Below are positions 24,911-33,172 of a stretch of DNA of 64,000 nt, one piece after another. A program made the position numbers and the translations under genes. The stretch is from Myxococcales bacterium (lineage in GTDB: Bacteria > Myxococcota > UBA4151). Where the stretch lies: positions 1 to 64,000 of the forward strand of contig PBND01000040.1 in NCBI GenBank assembly GCA_002722845.1. The letters run 5' to 3'. The notes under the pieces are model-generated. The model did no database searches, was not told where the DNA came from, and saw only the letters and a list, made by a program, of their open reading frames with translations. Within the stretch, counting starts at the first letter, position 1, and every line of letters starts with the position of its first letter.

Positions 24911-27490
24911 CTAGGGTGCGACGACCAAGTCATCCCCATCCCGGGGCAGGATCTTGCGATGACCGAAGCTGAAGTGGGCCAGTCCCGTGAGGGAGACAAA
25001 GCGGGTGCCGACCTCTCGGGCAAAGAAGTCCCCTTCTTCGAGCTCTGGAAAGATAAAGTCATCGACCCAAAGGCCTTCGAGAATGGCGAACTGGCCGTAA
25101 TCATTGTCCGGGCCGTCGGGGTTGGCGTTCACGATCTCCACGTCTTCGACAGTCACGAGGACGCCCTCCCATTGTTCTGCGGTTTCCGCATCGTCGGCGA
25201 GGTCGGCCGCTTGAAGCACTTCGGGCGCGGGCAGGTCGGCCGTTTGTGGGTGAATGGTCACGATGGGTGAGACCAACTCGGTGAGGGTGTGGTATTCGAG
25301 TAATTCGCCTTGCACGCTCACGACCTGGCCCCGGGCGAGACCTTCGGGGAGTGCCTCTCGACTGTAGATCAGAATGCCGGAGTAAGGGCCTGTTCCTTGT
25401 TGGATCCAGAACCCGCGCCCGGGCTCGACCTCGGTCACCACGGCCTCTTCCACCATCACGTCGGAGCCCTCTTCGACTTCGCCCCGCTGCAGAGCCTGAA
25501 TGGTCACGGTGGGCGCGGGGCAGCGCAGTTCACCGGGGTTCGATGCTTCGGGGCATTCGTCGCAAGCGTCGCCGTGTCCGTCCTCATCACCGTCGGCCTG
25601 ATCGGCATTCGGCACGCTTACACAGTTGTCTTCGTCGTCAGCGATGGTGTCGCCATCTCGATCACGGATACCGGTGCATTCGGTCACATCGGGCTCAAAG
25701 GGGCAGGGGTCGCAGGCATCTCCCAAGCCATCGCCGTCGCTGTCCGGTTGCAGGCCCTCATCGAGGGGACGAATCGGGTTAAAGAGCGAGGAGCAATTGT
25801 CCTCGGCATCGGGGATACCGTCGCCATCTTGGTCGCCGTCGTTGATTTGGCCTGTGTAGGCATTGGAGTCACCGTAGCGGTCTTCTTCCCGGCGTAAGGG
25901 TTCGCAGGTGGGCTCATCGGTGGGCACACCGCAATGAACAAGGCCGTAGTCAAGGCTTGATGCCAGCTCGTCGTAGCTCCAGTTCGTTTCTTGGCGGGCG
26001 CAGACCCGATAGGCTTTGCCGCAGATCTGAACAGGGTCGCAGTTGTCGGCAATGGCGCTCATGATCTCAGCCCGGCCCGAGAGTCTCACCCCCCCTCGAA
26101 GTACCAGCAATACATCTTCCGGTTGGGCCGAAATGACCCGGCCGTAGGGGTTGTTACGGGGCCCCGCAAAGATCGCGATGTCCCCACGCAAGCCAACCTT
26201 CAAGTCGCCGATTTCGTCCTCGGCCCGAAAGACACGAGCCGCATCGACAGTGGCCATACGCCATAGACCGTAATCGCCGATCCGATTGCCCAGATAGCGC
26301 TCATCGAAGGCCTCGGCGCAGCGCAATTCCCGGAGCATCGAAATGGAGCCAGAGTCGACCCAGTCGGTACCGAGAGCGACGGGCACACCGCTCGCGAGGG
26401 CCAGGCCGATGGAAGCCGTGTCCCCGTAGAGGCTAATGTTACTCCGAGGGGACCAAATGAGGCCCATTTGCAGTCGGTACATGGTCTGGAAATCATCGGC
26501 AGTCAGACCGACGCCATGGATGATCGCCGCGCCATCGAGGGCATTGGCCGCCCCCTCTCTACCATTAGTGAGGCAGAGGAACTCGTTGCGTGCTTCCGCA
26601 TCGATCCCCTCAGCCACATGGGGCACATAGACTGAGTCCCCCCGGTTCTCTCGTAGTTTACGATACGCGCTGCTGTTGGCGTCGGCCACGGCCACATAAC
26701 CACAGCCATCGGTCCGTTGGTCGCCACTGGCATCACCCAGGGGAAAGGTGGCGTAAGTGGCCGCCGCTTGGTCCATGCCCTCCCGTTGGTTGCCCCGATC
26801 CAAGTTTCGGAGAAAGCCATCGGCACCGCCGGAGCCATTGAGACTGGTTGTGCCGCCGAGGACGAAGCGAAGCTCAGCGGCAGCCATGGCCTGTTGACTG
26901 GCGCCTCCGCCCGATGGCGAGACTCGGGGATGGCCCCGCTTGCCCCGCCGCCAGTCGTGGCGATGGCGCCAACGAAGATCCGGATCGACACCATCGTCCG
27001 CTGCTCGCCATGGATGCCCATTGGCGAAGCCGATGTGTTCGTGGGCGTTGATCAGGCCGGGACTGATGCTCGCCTGGGGGCAGTGGATGCGCGTTGCGGC
27101 ATCATCGTTACAATCACAACCCACGCAGGTGATTTCACCGTCTTCGACGATGACGGAGCCATTGGAGAGCACGGTGCCATCGGCCTGGAGTACATCGCCG
27201 CTGAGCCACAGGGTGTCGTTTCCGGATGCGATGCCACAAGGGGCCCCGGTTTCCGGCTCCGGCCCCGTATTTCCTTCGCATTGCTGAGGTGTGACGGGGT
27301 CGTCTTCGCCCCGGTTTGCTGGGGCACCGGTATCCACCGGCGTGCCGGCATCTGCAGCTTCACCACCGGCATCGGCCTGCGAGCCTACATCTTCGGCCGG
27401 TGTCGCAGGGCCTGCATCCACGCCGCCGTCATCGATCCGGGGGCATGCACAGAGGAAAAGAAGGGTGATGAGCGAAGCTTTCGAGTTCAC
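24911..27490 (-). CDS. Amidohydrolase lipoprotein with thrombospondin type 3 repeats and an OB-like C-terminal domain
   Basis: An 859-residue lipoprotein. The GTG at 27490 with GGGAG upstream gives the signal MNSKASLITLLFLCAC; a longer frame adds residues before the signal and is unlikely. After a D/A/G linker (to about 65) comes an amidohydrolase TIM barrel (about 92-560). It has metal ligands H150 and H152 in NAHEHIGF, His in VPHVAEG, His in IIHGVGL and Asp in ALGTDWVDSG. Three or four TSP3 calcium-binding repeats follow (DQDGDGIPDAEDNC, DSDGDGLGDACD, DRDGDTIADDEDNC). Then an OB-like domain resembles the one in YhcR-type nucleases (GFWIQQGTGPYSGILIY). It probably hydrolyses a small amide or cyclic substrate at the cell surface. 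The combination of domains is unusual. Confidence 0.8.
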   Translation of the reverse strand: MNSKASLITLLFLCACPRIDDGGVDAGPATPAEDVGSQADAGGEAADAGTPVDTGAPANRGEDDPVTPQQCEGNTGPEPETGAPCGIASGNDTLWLSGDVLQADGTVLSNGSVIVEDGEITCVGCDCNDDAATRIHCPQASISPGLINAHEHIGFANGHPWRAADDGVDPDLRWRHRHDWRRGKRGHPRVSPSGGGASQQAMAAAELRFVLGGTTSLNGSGGADGFLRNLDRGNQREGMDQAAATYATFPLGDASGDQRTDGCGYVAVADANSSAYRKLRENRGDSVYVPHVAEGIDAEARNEFLCLTNGREGAANALDGAAIIHGVGLTADDFQTMYRLQMGLIWSPRSNISLYGDTASIGLALASGVPVALGTDWVDSGSISMLRELRCAEAFDERYLGNRIGDYGLWRMATVDAARVFRAEDEIGDLKVGLRGDIAIFAGPRNNPYGRVISAQPEDVLLVLRGGVRLSGRAEIMSAIADNCDPVQICGKAYRVCARQETNWSYDELASSLDYGLVHCGVPTDEPTCEPLRREEDRYGDSNAYTGQINDGDQDGDGIPDAEDNCSSLFNPIRPLDEGLQPDSDGDGLGDACDPCPFEPDVTECTGIRDRDGDTIADDEDNCVSVPNADQADGDEDGHGDACDECPEASNPGELRCPAPTVTIQALQRGEVEEGSDVMVEEAVVTEVEPGRGFWIQQGTGPYSGILIYSREALPEGLARGQVVSVQGELLEYHTLTELVSPIVTIHPQTADLPAPEVLQAADLADDAETAEQWEGVLVTVEDVEIVNANPDGPDNDYGQFAILEGLWVDDFIFPELEEGDFFAREVGTRFVSLTGLAHFSFGHRKILPRDGDDLVVAP

Positions 27491-27571
27491 GTGTAGACTC
27501 CCTTGCGGGGGCTGTTTTACCTGCGTTGCCAGGAAGTGCCAGGCCAAGCACGCCGCCTTCGGTCGTTTAGC

Positions 27572-28000
27572 CTAGGGCGATCGGCTACCGATCACGGTGC
27601 CTTCGCCGACGCAGTTATCCCCCTCGACCTCTACACGGCCGGAACCCCCGCCGTTGTCGGAAGTGGTGAGATCGAAGGTCATGGTGAAGCCGTCCTGGCG
27701 TTCGTGGGTGACTTGCAGCCGGCAATAGGGGCCCTGGGCTTCGGAGGTCATGGACAGCGTCTGCATCTCACCGGGGCGCTCCAGAAAGATACCGCCGCCA
27801 ACGATCTGTTTGACAAAAAAGTCATCACTGCGAGGAAGATCGGCTTCATCGCAATCACCCCCCGTCCAATCGAGGGAGAGTTGCCAATGGGCCGACTCGT
27901 AGCAGGGGTCATCGACCGGCGCTGGGGCTTCACCACTGGGGCAAGCGCCCAGAGCCAGAAGAAGACCCAGCGCGAGGTGTGGGTGTCGGTACAGCATCAT
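27572..28000 (-). CDS. Small putative lipoprotein, unknown function
   Basis: A 142-residue lipoprotein: signal [20 protein letters not shown], lipobox ALGAC. The mature part has four or five cysteines and predicted beta strands (CRLQVTHERQDGFTMTFDL; GSGRVEVEGDNCVGEG), so a small disulfide-bonded beta domain is likely. Not recognised. Its start overlaps the stop of the large Cys-repeat lipoprotein by 4 bases, so both are made from one mRNA and may work together at the surface. Confidence 0.65.
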   Translation of the reverse strand: MMLYRHPHLALGLLLALGACPSGEAPAPVDDPCYESAHWQLSLDWTGGDCDEADLPRSDDFFVKQIVGGGIFLERPGEMQTLSMTSEAQGPYCRLQVTHERQDGFTMTFDLTTSDNGGGSGRVEVEGDNCVGEGTVIGSRSP

Positions 28001-30459
28001 GGCGTCTGGTCCACATTGTGGGGTGGTTCGCGCACAAAAATCTCCAGTCCGCCGCTTTGTTGCCAGCGGGGTTGGCCAACGTTGGCATTCGATTTGGAGG
28101 CGAAGGAGCCGTCGTCGCTAAATCGAGAACTGGAAATACAAAGGGCCGATTTGGGCCCAACCCAGGTCAGCGGTCGGACGGCAGATTCTAGAGTGTCGCT
28201 ACAGCTACCGTAACAGCCGATACAAAGATCGGCGTCGATAGGCTGGGAATTGATCACTTCACCATCCCGGCCCGGCGGCACCCGAAGTTCGAGGACCTTG
28301 CGCTTTGCCACCATGAGCCAGGGCTGGAAGCCTTGATTGGGTAGCGTGCCGGAGACCAGGGTGAGTAGCCCCGCATCCCGGCGCATGAAGCGCCATTTGT
28401 TGTTCTGGTTGAATTCATCGACGTTGGGGCGCCGGAAGATGCCATCGATTCTGCCTTGGTCGTCGACTTGGCTCGTCGGGTCCTCGGCCAGATCCACCGT
28501 CTGCCGGGTCCGAGTTCCTGGTTCGAAGACGCCGCCGTTGATGTAGACGACAAATTCCGGGACGCCAGAGCCAGAGTCTTCGGTCTCTTGAAAGAATTTG
28601 ATGAGGGCGTCACCGGAGCGCTGGTTCAGCGGACGAAGGCCCGAGCAGGTTTCAAAGAAGTGCCTTGGAACATTGCCGTCGGCCCGCACCTTGGCGCATT
28701 CCGTCCAGCCACCGGTCCGGCCCCCGGCCGTCACGTCGAAGTCGCAGTAGACTTGGCGAGTTCGCAGGATATAGCGATCCTGATTGCCCCGGGCCGGTAC
28801 GAGTCGACGGGTATTGATGTAATAGAAACCGCTCTCAAGGGCATCGTCGTAGACTTGTTGTAGCGCCAGGCAGCTCGGCGCGGCCTTCGCCTCGGTGGAC
28901 CCATCGGGATAGGCCCTGCATACGGCGTTACCATCGGCATCATCGAACTGGGAACAGGGCGTCAGGTCCTGACGTGCTTCGACCGCGTCGTCCCCATCCC
29001 CCCGATTCGGTTCTAGGTAGGTGCCGTTATTGGGTCCATCATCGCAAGGCTCGTAACCCGGTTGGCCAGCGGCAAGGTCGAGACGAGTGATCCCATCACC
29101 ACATTGAGCGGGGCTGCATTCGTTGGTGCAGGCATCTTCGTCGGTGTCGTTGCCATCATCACAGGCTTCATGGTTGGGATCATCTTCGTTGAGGATGTCG
29201 CGACGAACGACCCCATCGCCACAACTGGCGAGCACGCAATTGTTCAGGCAAGCGTCGGCGTCGTTCCCGTCGCCATCATCACAACTTTCGGCACCCTCCT
29301 CGCCGATCGCGATGTCTGTTCTGACAAGACCATCGCCGCAGCGGGCAGCGAGGCAAACACCACAGCGCCCGTCCGCATCGTCGCGACATGCATCGGGCAA
29401 GCAGATACAACGGTCGCTGCTGTCGAGGTTGCCATCGTCGCAGGCTTCAAAGCCCACGTTGATGCAGCGACCCATGTCGCCAGCCGTGATCACGCAGACC
29501 TCGTTTTCGCCGCAGCTTTCTGTCGTTCGGCAGGGAGCTTCCGAGCCGATGGTGATATCATATCGCTGTTGTCCATCCCCAGCCGTATTGAGCCGACAGG
29601 TTGCGAGGCACCCATCCTCGTTGGATTCGTTGCCATCGTCGCAGGCCTCGCCGTTCACATCATCTTCGGGGAGGTCACGCCGCTGGATGCCATCACCACA
29701 GCGGGCTCGACGGCAATCGATGCATGCGTCATCCTCGACCCCATTGGAGTCATCGCATTCTTCCACGCCCGTGCGCGGGATCCCGTCACCACAACGAGCG
29801 ACGATGCACTCATTCGTGCAACTGTCATTGTCACTGTCGTTGCCGTCATCGCACCGCTCTTCGACGGCATAGATGACCCCGTCGCCGCAGGCGGCCGGGA
29901 TACAACTGTTGCGGCACGCGTCCGATTCGACCGTATTGCCATCGTCGCACTGTTCGACGCCGGTCCAAACGACTCCATCACCGCAACTGGCCTCGTCACA
30001 GTTGTTGAGGCACTCATCTTGGTCATCATCGTTGCCGTCATCACATGCTTCGCCGTCTTGTCGGTGCCCATCGCCACATTGGGCGACCTGACAGACGGTC
30101 GTGCAGTTGTCCTCGTTGTCGTCGTTGCCATCGTCGCAGTCTTCGACGCCGGTCCAAACGACGCCATCACCACATCGGGCCGTGGTGCAGCTGTTGGTAC
30201 AAGCATCCGTTGAGACCTGATTGTTGTCGTCACACTCTTCACTGTCTGTTCGCAGGAAGCCATCGCCACAGCGAGCTTCTTGGCAGGTGGCGAGGCAGGC
30301 ATCGAATTCGTTGTTGTTGCCATCATCGCAGGGCTCCCCGGGCTCAACGATGCCATTGCCGCAGACGGCGACGCCCTCCGTCGGGGTCGTGTCTACGAGG
30401 GTCGGCAGCGGACTGGTACAGCCCGTGGTCACAAAAAGCAGGAGTCCCCATCGCTTCAT
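27997..30459 (-). CDS. Large lipoprotein with about 12 Cys-rich repeats and a fibrinogen-like C-terminal region
   Basis: An 820-residue surface lipoprotein; the start at 30459 has AGGAGG nine bases upstream. Signal [14 protein letters not shown]. About 12 DUF4215-type repeats (residues 33 to about 480) follow; one (about 295-375) is strongly diverged and contains an extra Cys-rich insertion ([13 protein letters not shown]). The C-terminal part begins with [10 protein letters not shown], then [10 protein letters not shown] and [19 protein letters not shown]. That arrangement recalls the start of fibrinogen-like domains (C-x-D...GGW), though the later landmarks are weak. It probably displays a binding domain on an Asp-rich stalk. 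It is coupled by 4-base overlaps to threonine aldolase upstream and the small lipoprotein downstream. Confidence 0.8.
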   Translation of the reverse strand: MKRWGLLLFVTTGCTSPLPTLVDTTPTEGVAVCGNGIVEPGEPCDDGNNNEFDACLATCQEARCGDGFLRTDSEECDDNNQVSTDACTNSCTTARCGDGVVWTGVEDCDDGNDDNEDNCTTVCQVAQCGDGHRQDGEACDDGNDDDQDECLNNCDEASCGDGVVWTGVEQCDDGNTVESDACRNSCIPAACGDGVIYAVEERCDDGNDSDNDSCTNECIVARCGDGIPRTGVEECDDSNGVEDDACIDCRRARCGDGIQRRDLPEDDVNGEACDDGNESNEDGCLATCRLNTAGDGQQRYDITIGSEAPCRTTESCGENEVCVITAGDMGRCINVGFEACDDGNLDSSDRCICLPDACRDDADGRCGVCLAARCGDGLVRTDIAIGEEGAESCDDGDGNDADACLNNCVLASCGDGVVRRDILNEDDPNHEACDDGNDTDEDACTNECSPAQCGDGITRLDLAAGQPGYEPCDDGPNNGTYLEPNRGDGDDAVEARQDLTPCSQFDDADGNAVCRAYPDGSTEAKAAPSCLALQQVYDDALESGFYYINTRRLVPARGNQDRYILRTRQVYCDFDVTAGGRTGGWTECAKVRADGNVPRHFFETCSGLRPLNQRSGDALIKFFQETEDSGSGVPEFVVYINGGVFEPGTRTRQTVDLAEDPTSQVDDQGRIDGIFRRPNVDEFNQNNKWRFMRRDAGLLTLVSGTLPNQGFQPWLMVAKRKVLELRVPPGRDGEVINSQPIDADLCIGCYGSCSDTLESAVRPLTWVGPKSALCISSSRFSDDGSFASKSNANVGQPRWQQSGGLEIFVREPPHNVDQTP
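29020..30363 (-). repeat. About 12-unit coding Cys-rich repeat array
   Basis: Coding repeat region of the large lipoprotein, same CGDG...CDDGN unit as the two lectin-like lipoproteins but with more variable unit length (about 29 to 80 codons). The array leaves a long open frame on the opposite strand that is a by-product of the repeats, not a gene. Confidence 0.8.
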
Positions 30460-31523
30460 GCGACGGCCTCCTGATGGGCCAAAGTCTGGAAGGCCTGGAT
30501 GCTCTGCTCCAGGTCCCCATCGTCGACGTCCCGGTGGGTCACCGCCCGATAACGCCCATGCCCGCCGGTGATCAGAACTCCCTGCTTTTGGAGGGCGACC
30601 ACGAACGCGTTTTCACCGGCCTCGTTGTGGTGATCGAGGGGATGGTCTGGGGCAAGGTCGAAGTAAACCAAGTTGGTTTGGACGCCGTCGAGGTCGACCT
30701 GCAGTCCCGGGATCTCGGCGATGGCCTCGGCCAATCGACGGGCCCGCTTGTGGTCTTTCGCTAAGCCATCCACGTGATGGTCGAGTGCGTAGATGCCGGC
30801 GGCGGCGACGACGCCGGCTTGACGCATGCCACCGCCATACATCTTGCGGAAGCGGTAGGCTCTTTGAATCAAGGCATTGGAGCCAGCGAGGACGCTCCCT
30901 AAGGGGGCGCCGAGCCCCTTGGAAAGGCAGATGGACACCGTGGTAAAAGGCGCTGCGAGTTCCGCGGCAGACCGCTCCGAGGCAACAGCGGCATTCATCA
31001 AGCGGGCCCCATCGAGATGCATCGGAATCCCCCGGGCCTGAGCGAGGGCTGCCACCTTGAGGACATGGGCTTGGTCGAGCACCCGGCCGCCGCGGGCATT
31101 GTGGGTGTTCTCCATGCAGATCAGTCGGGTGTTGGCGAAATGGGGGTCATCGGTTTGGTGAATCTCTGACGCCAAGGCCGCGAGTGGAAGGTGCCCGGTG
31201 GCCGAATCGAGGGTTCGGATGGTGAGGCCCGCGAGGGCGGCGGCCCCGCCACTTTCGTAGTTGTAGATGTGGCAGCCCCGGTGGGCGATGATCTCATCGC
31301 CGGCCTGGGTGTGGGCCCTGAGGGCTAGTTGATTCGCCATCGTGCCCGTCGGAACGTACAATGCCGCCTCTTTTTTGAGCAAGGCTGCGACCTGCTCCTG
31401 CAAGCGGATCACGGTGGGATCGTCACCGAACACATCATCGCCAAGGGGGGCGGCCATCATGGCGTCACGCATCCCCGGCGACGGTTGGGTCACGGTATCA
31501 CTGCGTAGGTCGATCGGCTTCAC
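30456..31523 (-). CDS. ltaE: Low-specificity threonine aldolase (beta-eliminating lyase family)
   Basis: A 355-residue PLP enzyme that splits L-threonine or L-allo-threonine into glycine and acetaldehyde. The start [18 protein letters not shown] is typical of the family, as are [20 protein letters not shown], the Asp in [11 protein letters not shown], and the PLP lysine in [14 protein letters not shown] (about K200). It starts with GTG at 31523 after GGAGCGAGGA. Full length. Its linkage by 4-base overlap to the Cys-repeat lipoprotein is unexpected for a metabolic gene. The 122-base gap to the divergent thioredoxin-like lipoprotein gene should hold both promoters; none stands out. Confidence 0.88.
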   Translation of the reverse strand: MKPIDLRSDTVTQPSPGMRDAMMAAPLGDDVFGDDPTVIRLQEQVAALLKKEAALYVPTGTMANQLALRAHTQAGDEIIAHRGCHIYNYESGGAAALAGLTIRTLDSATGHLPLAALASEIHQTDDPHFANTRLICMENTHNARGGRVLDQAHVLKVAALAQARGIPMHLDGARLMNAAVASERSAAELAAPFTTVSICLSKGLGAPLGSVLAGSNALIQRAYRFRKMYGGGMRQAGVVAAAGIYALDHHVDGLAKDHKRARRLAEAIAEIPGLQVDLDGVQTNLVYFDLAPDHPLDHHNEAGENAFVVALQKQGVLITGGHGRYRAVTHRDVDDGDLEQSIQAFQTLAHQEAVA

Positions 31524-31645
31524 GGTCCTCGCTCCATCCTATCCTGAACTCAGTGTGGCGCTTCAGGCGTAGCCTGGCAATGGCCTGCTGGCTTTGCGGC
31601 CCCGGAAAAACCGGGTAACCTGCTCGGGCTTAGGGGAGTCATACC

Positions 31646-32689
31646 ATGCGAAAGTGGGTTGTTTTGTTCGCTGTGCCCGTGATGGGCTTCGGTTGTGGTC
31701 CTGCAATGGACGCCGAGAATATCAGTCTCGGTGACGATGTGGATTGGGGGGCTCGGAACGCAGCCTGGGAGGTTGACGCCTGTGCGGACTTTCAGGGGGA
31801 TGGCACGAACCTGCAGGAAGCCTGCTCTTCTGATGATTCCTGGTCCATGGAGGACAAGAACGTCCATAGTCCGACGGTAGGGCAACAGCTTCGCCCGGAC
31901 ACCTTGGGTAAGGTCAGTCTCTGGGCGTACTACTGGGCGAACTGCGGGACTTGCGTTCAACAACTGGCCTTCTTGCAGGTTCTGAAAGATGAACTCACCA
32001 GTCAGGGCTACGACGTGGAGATCGTCGGGGTGGCCTACCGCAGCGCGGACATCGGTCAACTCGGTGCCTCGCCCCGAGCAGCCAGTGGTGCTTGCCAGGG
32101 CGCACGGTCCGGTTACGCTTCCTGTGTTCAGGGCGAAAATGACATGATTAAACTGACCATTCCGGTGGTTTTGGATCCAGGCAGGGTGTCTGAAATGCAT
32201 GCTGTGAATCGGGGCGACTGGTTTGTGTATCGCCCCGACGGCAGGCTTCACAAATACATCAGCAGCGAGCACACCGATGAGATGTTCGCCAATCCGGACG
32301 GTTCGTTTAATGGGCACCTGACCATGCAGGAGAATTGGAATTACCTCATCGACCAACTGAAAACGGCAGCGATGGCACCTTATGGTGGCAAGGAACCCTG
32401 CTCAGCCCAACACGAATGCGGCGATCCCGATCAGTGGTGCCAGTTCCCCGATGGGCAGTGCGGTGGCCAAGGTGCCTGTGTGACGACCCTGCTCCCGGCG
32501 CGGGCCAATCAGAGTGTCGGTTCAGTGAGCTCGATCTGTGGCACCGATGTGACACCCCAGTGGGTTTGCAGTTGTGACGGCTACAGCTATCGGTCCCGGT
32601 GCCTCGCCGAGGCCTACCGCCAGACAGGCAGCGATGCGACAACTCAGTCCGGTAACATTTCTCACCTCGGAAAGTGTGAAGGCGATTGA
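31646..32689 (+). CDS. Thioredoxin-like (TlpA-type) lipoprotein with C-terminal Kazal-like module
   Basis: A 347-residue lipoprotein (signal MRKWVVLFAVPVMGFGC). Residues about 70-235 form a TlpA/thioredoxin-like domain with the redox motif NCGTC in WAYYWANCGTCVQQLAFL and a late GDWFVYRPDGRLHKYI strand pair. Two long Cys-containing insertions occur. The C-terminal 100 residues are Cys-rich and end in a Kazal-like module (VCSCDGYSYRSRC). TlpA-like proteins reduce or shuffle disulfides outside the cytoplasm; a partner with many disulfides, such as the Cys-repeat lipoproteins nearby, would be a sensible substrate, but this is inference. Confidence 0.75.
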   Translation: MRKWVVLFAVPVMGFGCGPAMDAENISLGDDVDWGARNAAWEVDACADFQGDGTNLQEACSSDDSWSMEDKNVHSPTVGQQLRPDTLGKVSLWAYYWANCGTCVQQLAFLQVLKDELTSQGYDVEIVGVAYRSADIGQLGASPRAASGACQGARSGYASCVQGENDMIKLTIPVVLDPGRVSEMHAVNRGDWFVYRPDGRLHKYISSEHTDEMFANPDGSFNGHLTMQENWNYLIDQLKTAAMAPYGGKEPCSAQHECGDPDQWCQFPDGQCGGQGACVTTLLPARANQSVGSVSSICGTDVTPQWVCSCDGYSYRSRCLAEAYRQTGSDATTQSGNISHLGKCEGD

Positions 32690-33162
32690 ATTATAAACTA
32701 ATGGTGTGCGCCCTCGTCGTTGGCCTGACAGCCTGCGCCGGTTGGGATGAGTCGAAACAGATGAAAGACCTCTCGGACGACGAGAAACAGGCTATCTGTT
32801 CTTTTCAATACGCGGCTCTTGGCGGTGCGCCGACGAATGCGATCTGCACGGCTGTGGAGGATGGTCAGCAAGCGCCTGTTCTCATCAGCCAGGGGGAAGC
32901 AGCCGATGCTGAAGCCGAATGCTTGGCCGACGACTCTGGAACCCGTTGGGTGGATTGCCGCACTGCCGATTACGTGGCCTGTTTGAATGCCGTCGACGAA
33001 GCGGGGGATCTGTGTGCGACTCAAACCGCGGCCGCGTGCACGGCCTGGGCCGACTGTGTTGCCAATGCCCGTTCCGGTGGTCGCAGCGGTGGTTGTGAGG
33101 TCGATCGGGATTGCGACCGCGGTCAAATTTGTTCCGACGCACGCTGTGTCGCCGAAGAGTAG
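32686..33162 (+). CDS. Small Cys-rich lipoprotein, unknown function
   Basis: A 158-residue lipoprotein with likely TTG start at 32686 that overlaps the previous stop and follows GAAGG; an ATG at 32701 is the alternative but would lose the positive N-terminus (MNYKLMVCALVVGLTAC). The mature protein has about ten cysteines, including a C-terminal EGF-like or Dickkopf-like small motif (CEVDRDCDRGQICSDARC). The same motif ends the ICMT-Kazal fusion. No further homology recognised. It is coupled to the thioredoxin-like lipoprotein and is a plausible substrate of it. Confidence 0.65.
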   Translation: MNYKLMVCALVVGLTACAGWDESKQMKDLSDDEKQAICSFQYAALGGAPTNAICTAVEDGQQAPVLISQGEAADAEAECLADDSGTRWVDCRTADYVACLNAVDEAGDLCATQTAAACTAWADCVANARSGGRSGGCEVDRDCDRGQICSDARCVAEE

Positions 33163-33172
33163 AGGCCCTCAG

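Noticed and set aside
29062-30213. Open frame of 383 codons on the plus strand opposite the large Cys-repeat lipoprotein
   Set aside because: Antisense shadow of the repeats, with the same periodic Val/Ala/Ile-rich translation as in the other two arrays.
31580-31645. Possible hairpin (CCCCGG-AAAAA-CCGGG) as terminator before the thioredoxin-like lipoprotein
   Set aside because: Short stem, no T-run, and it lies between divergent genes where no transcript needs to end.
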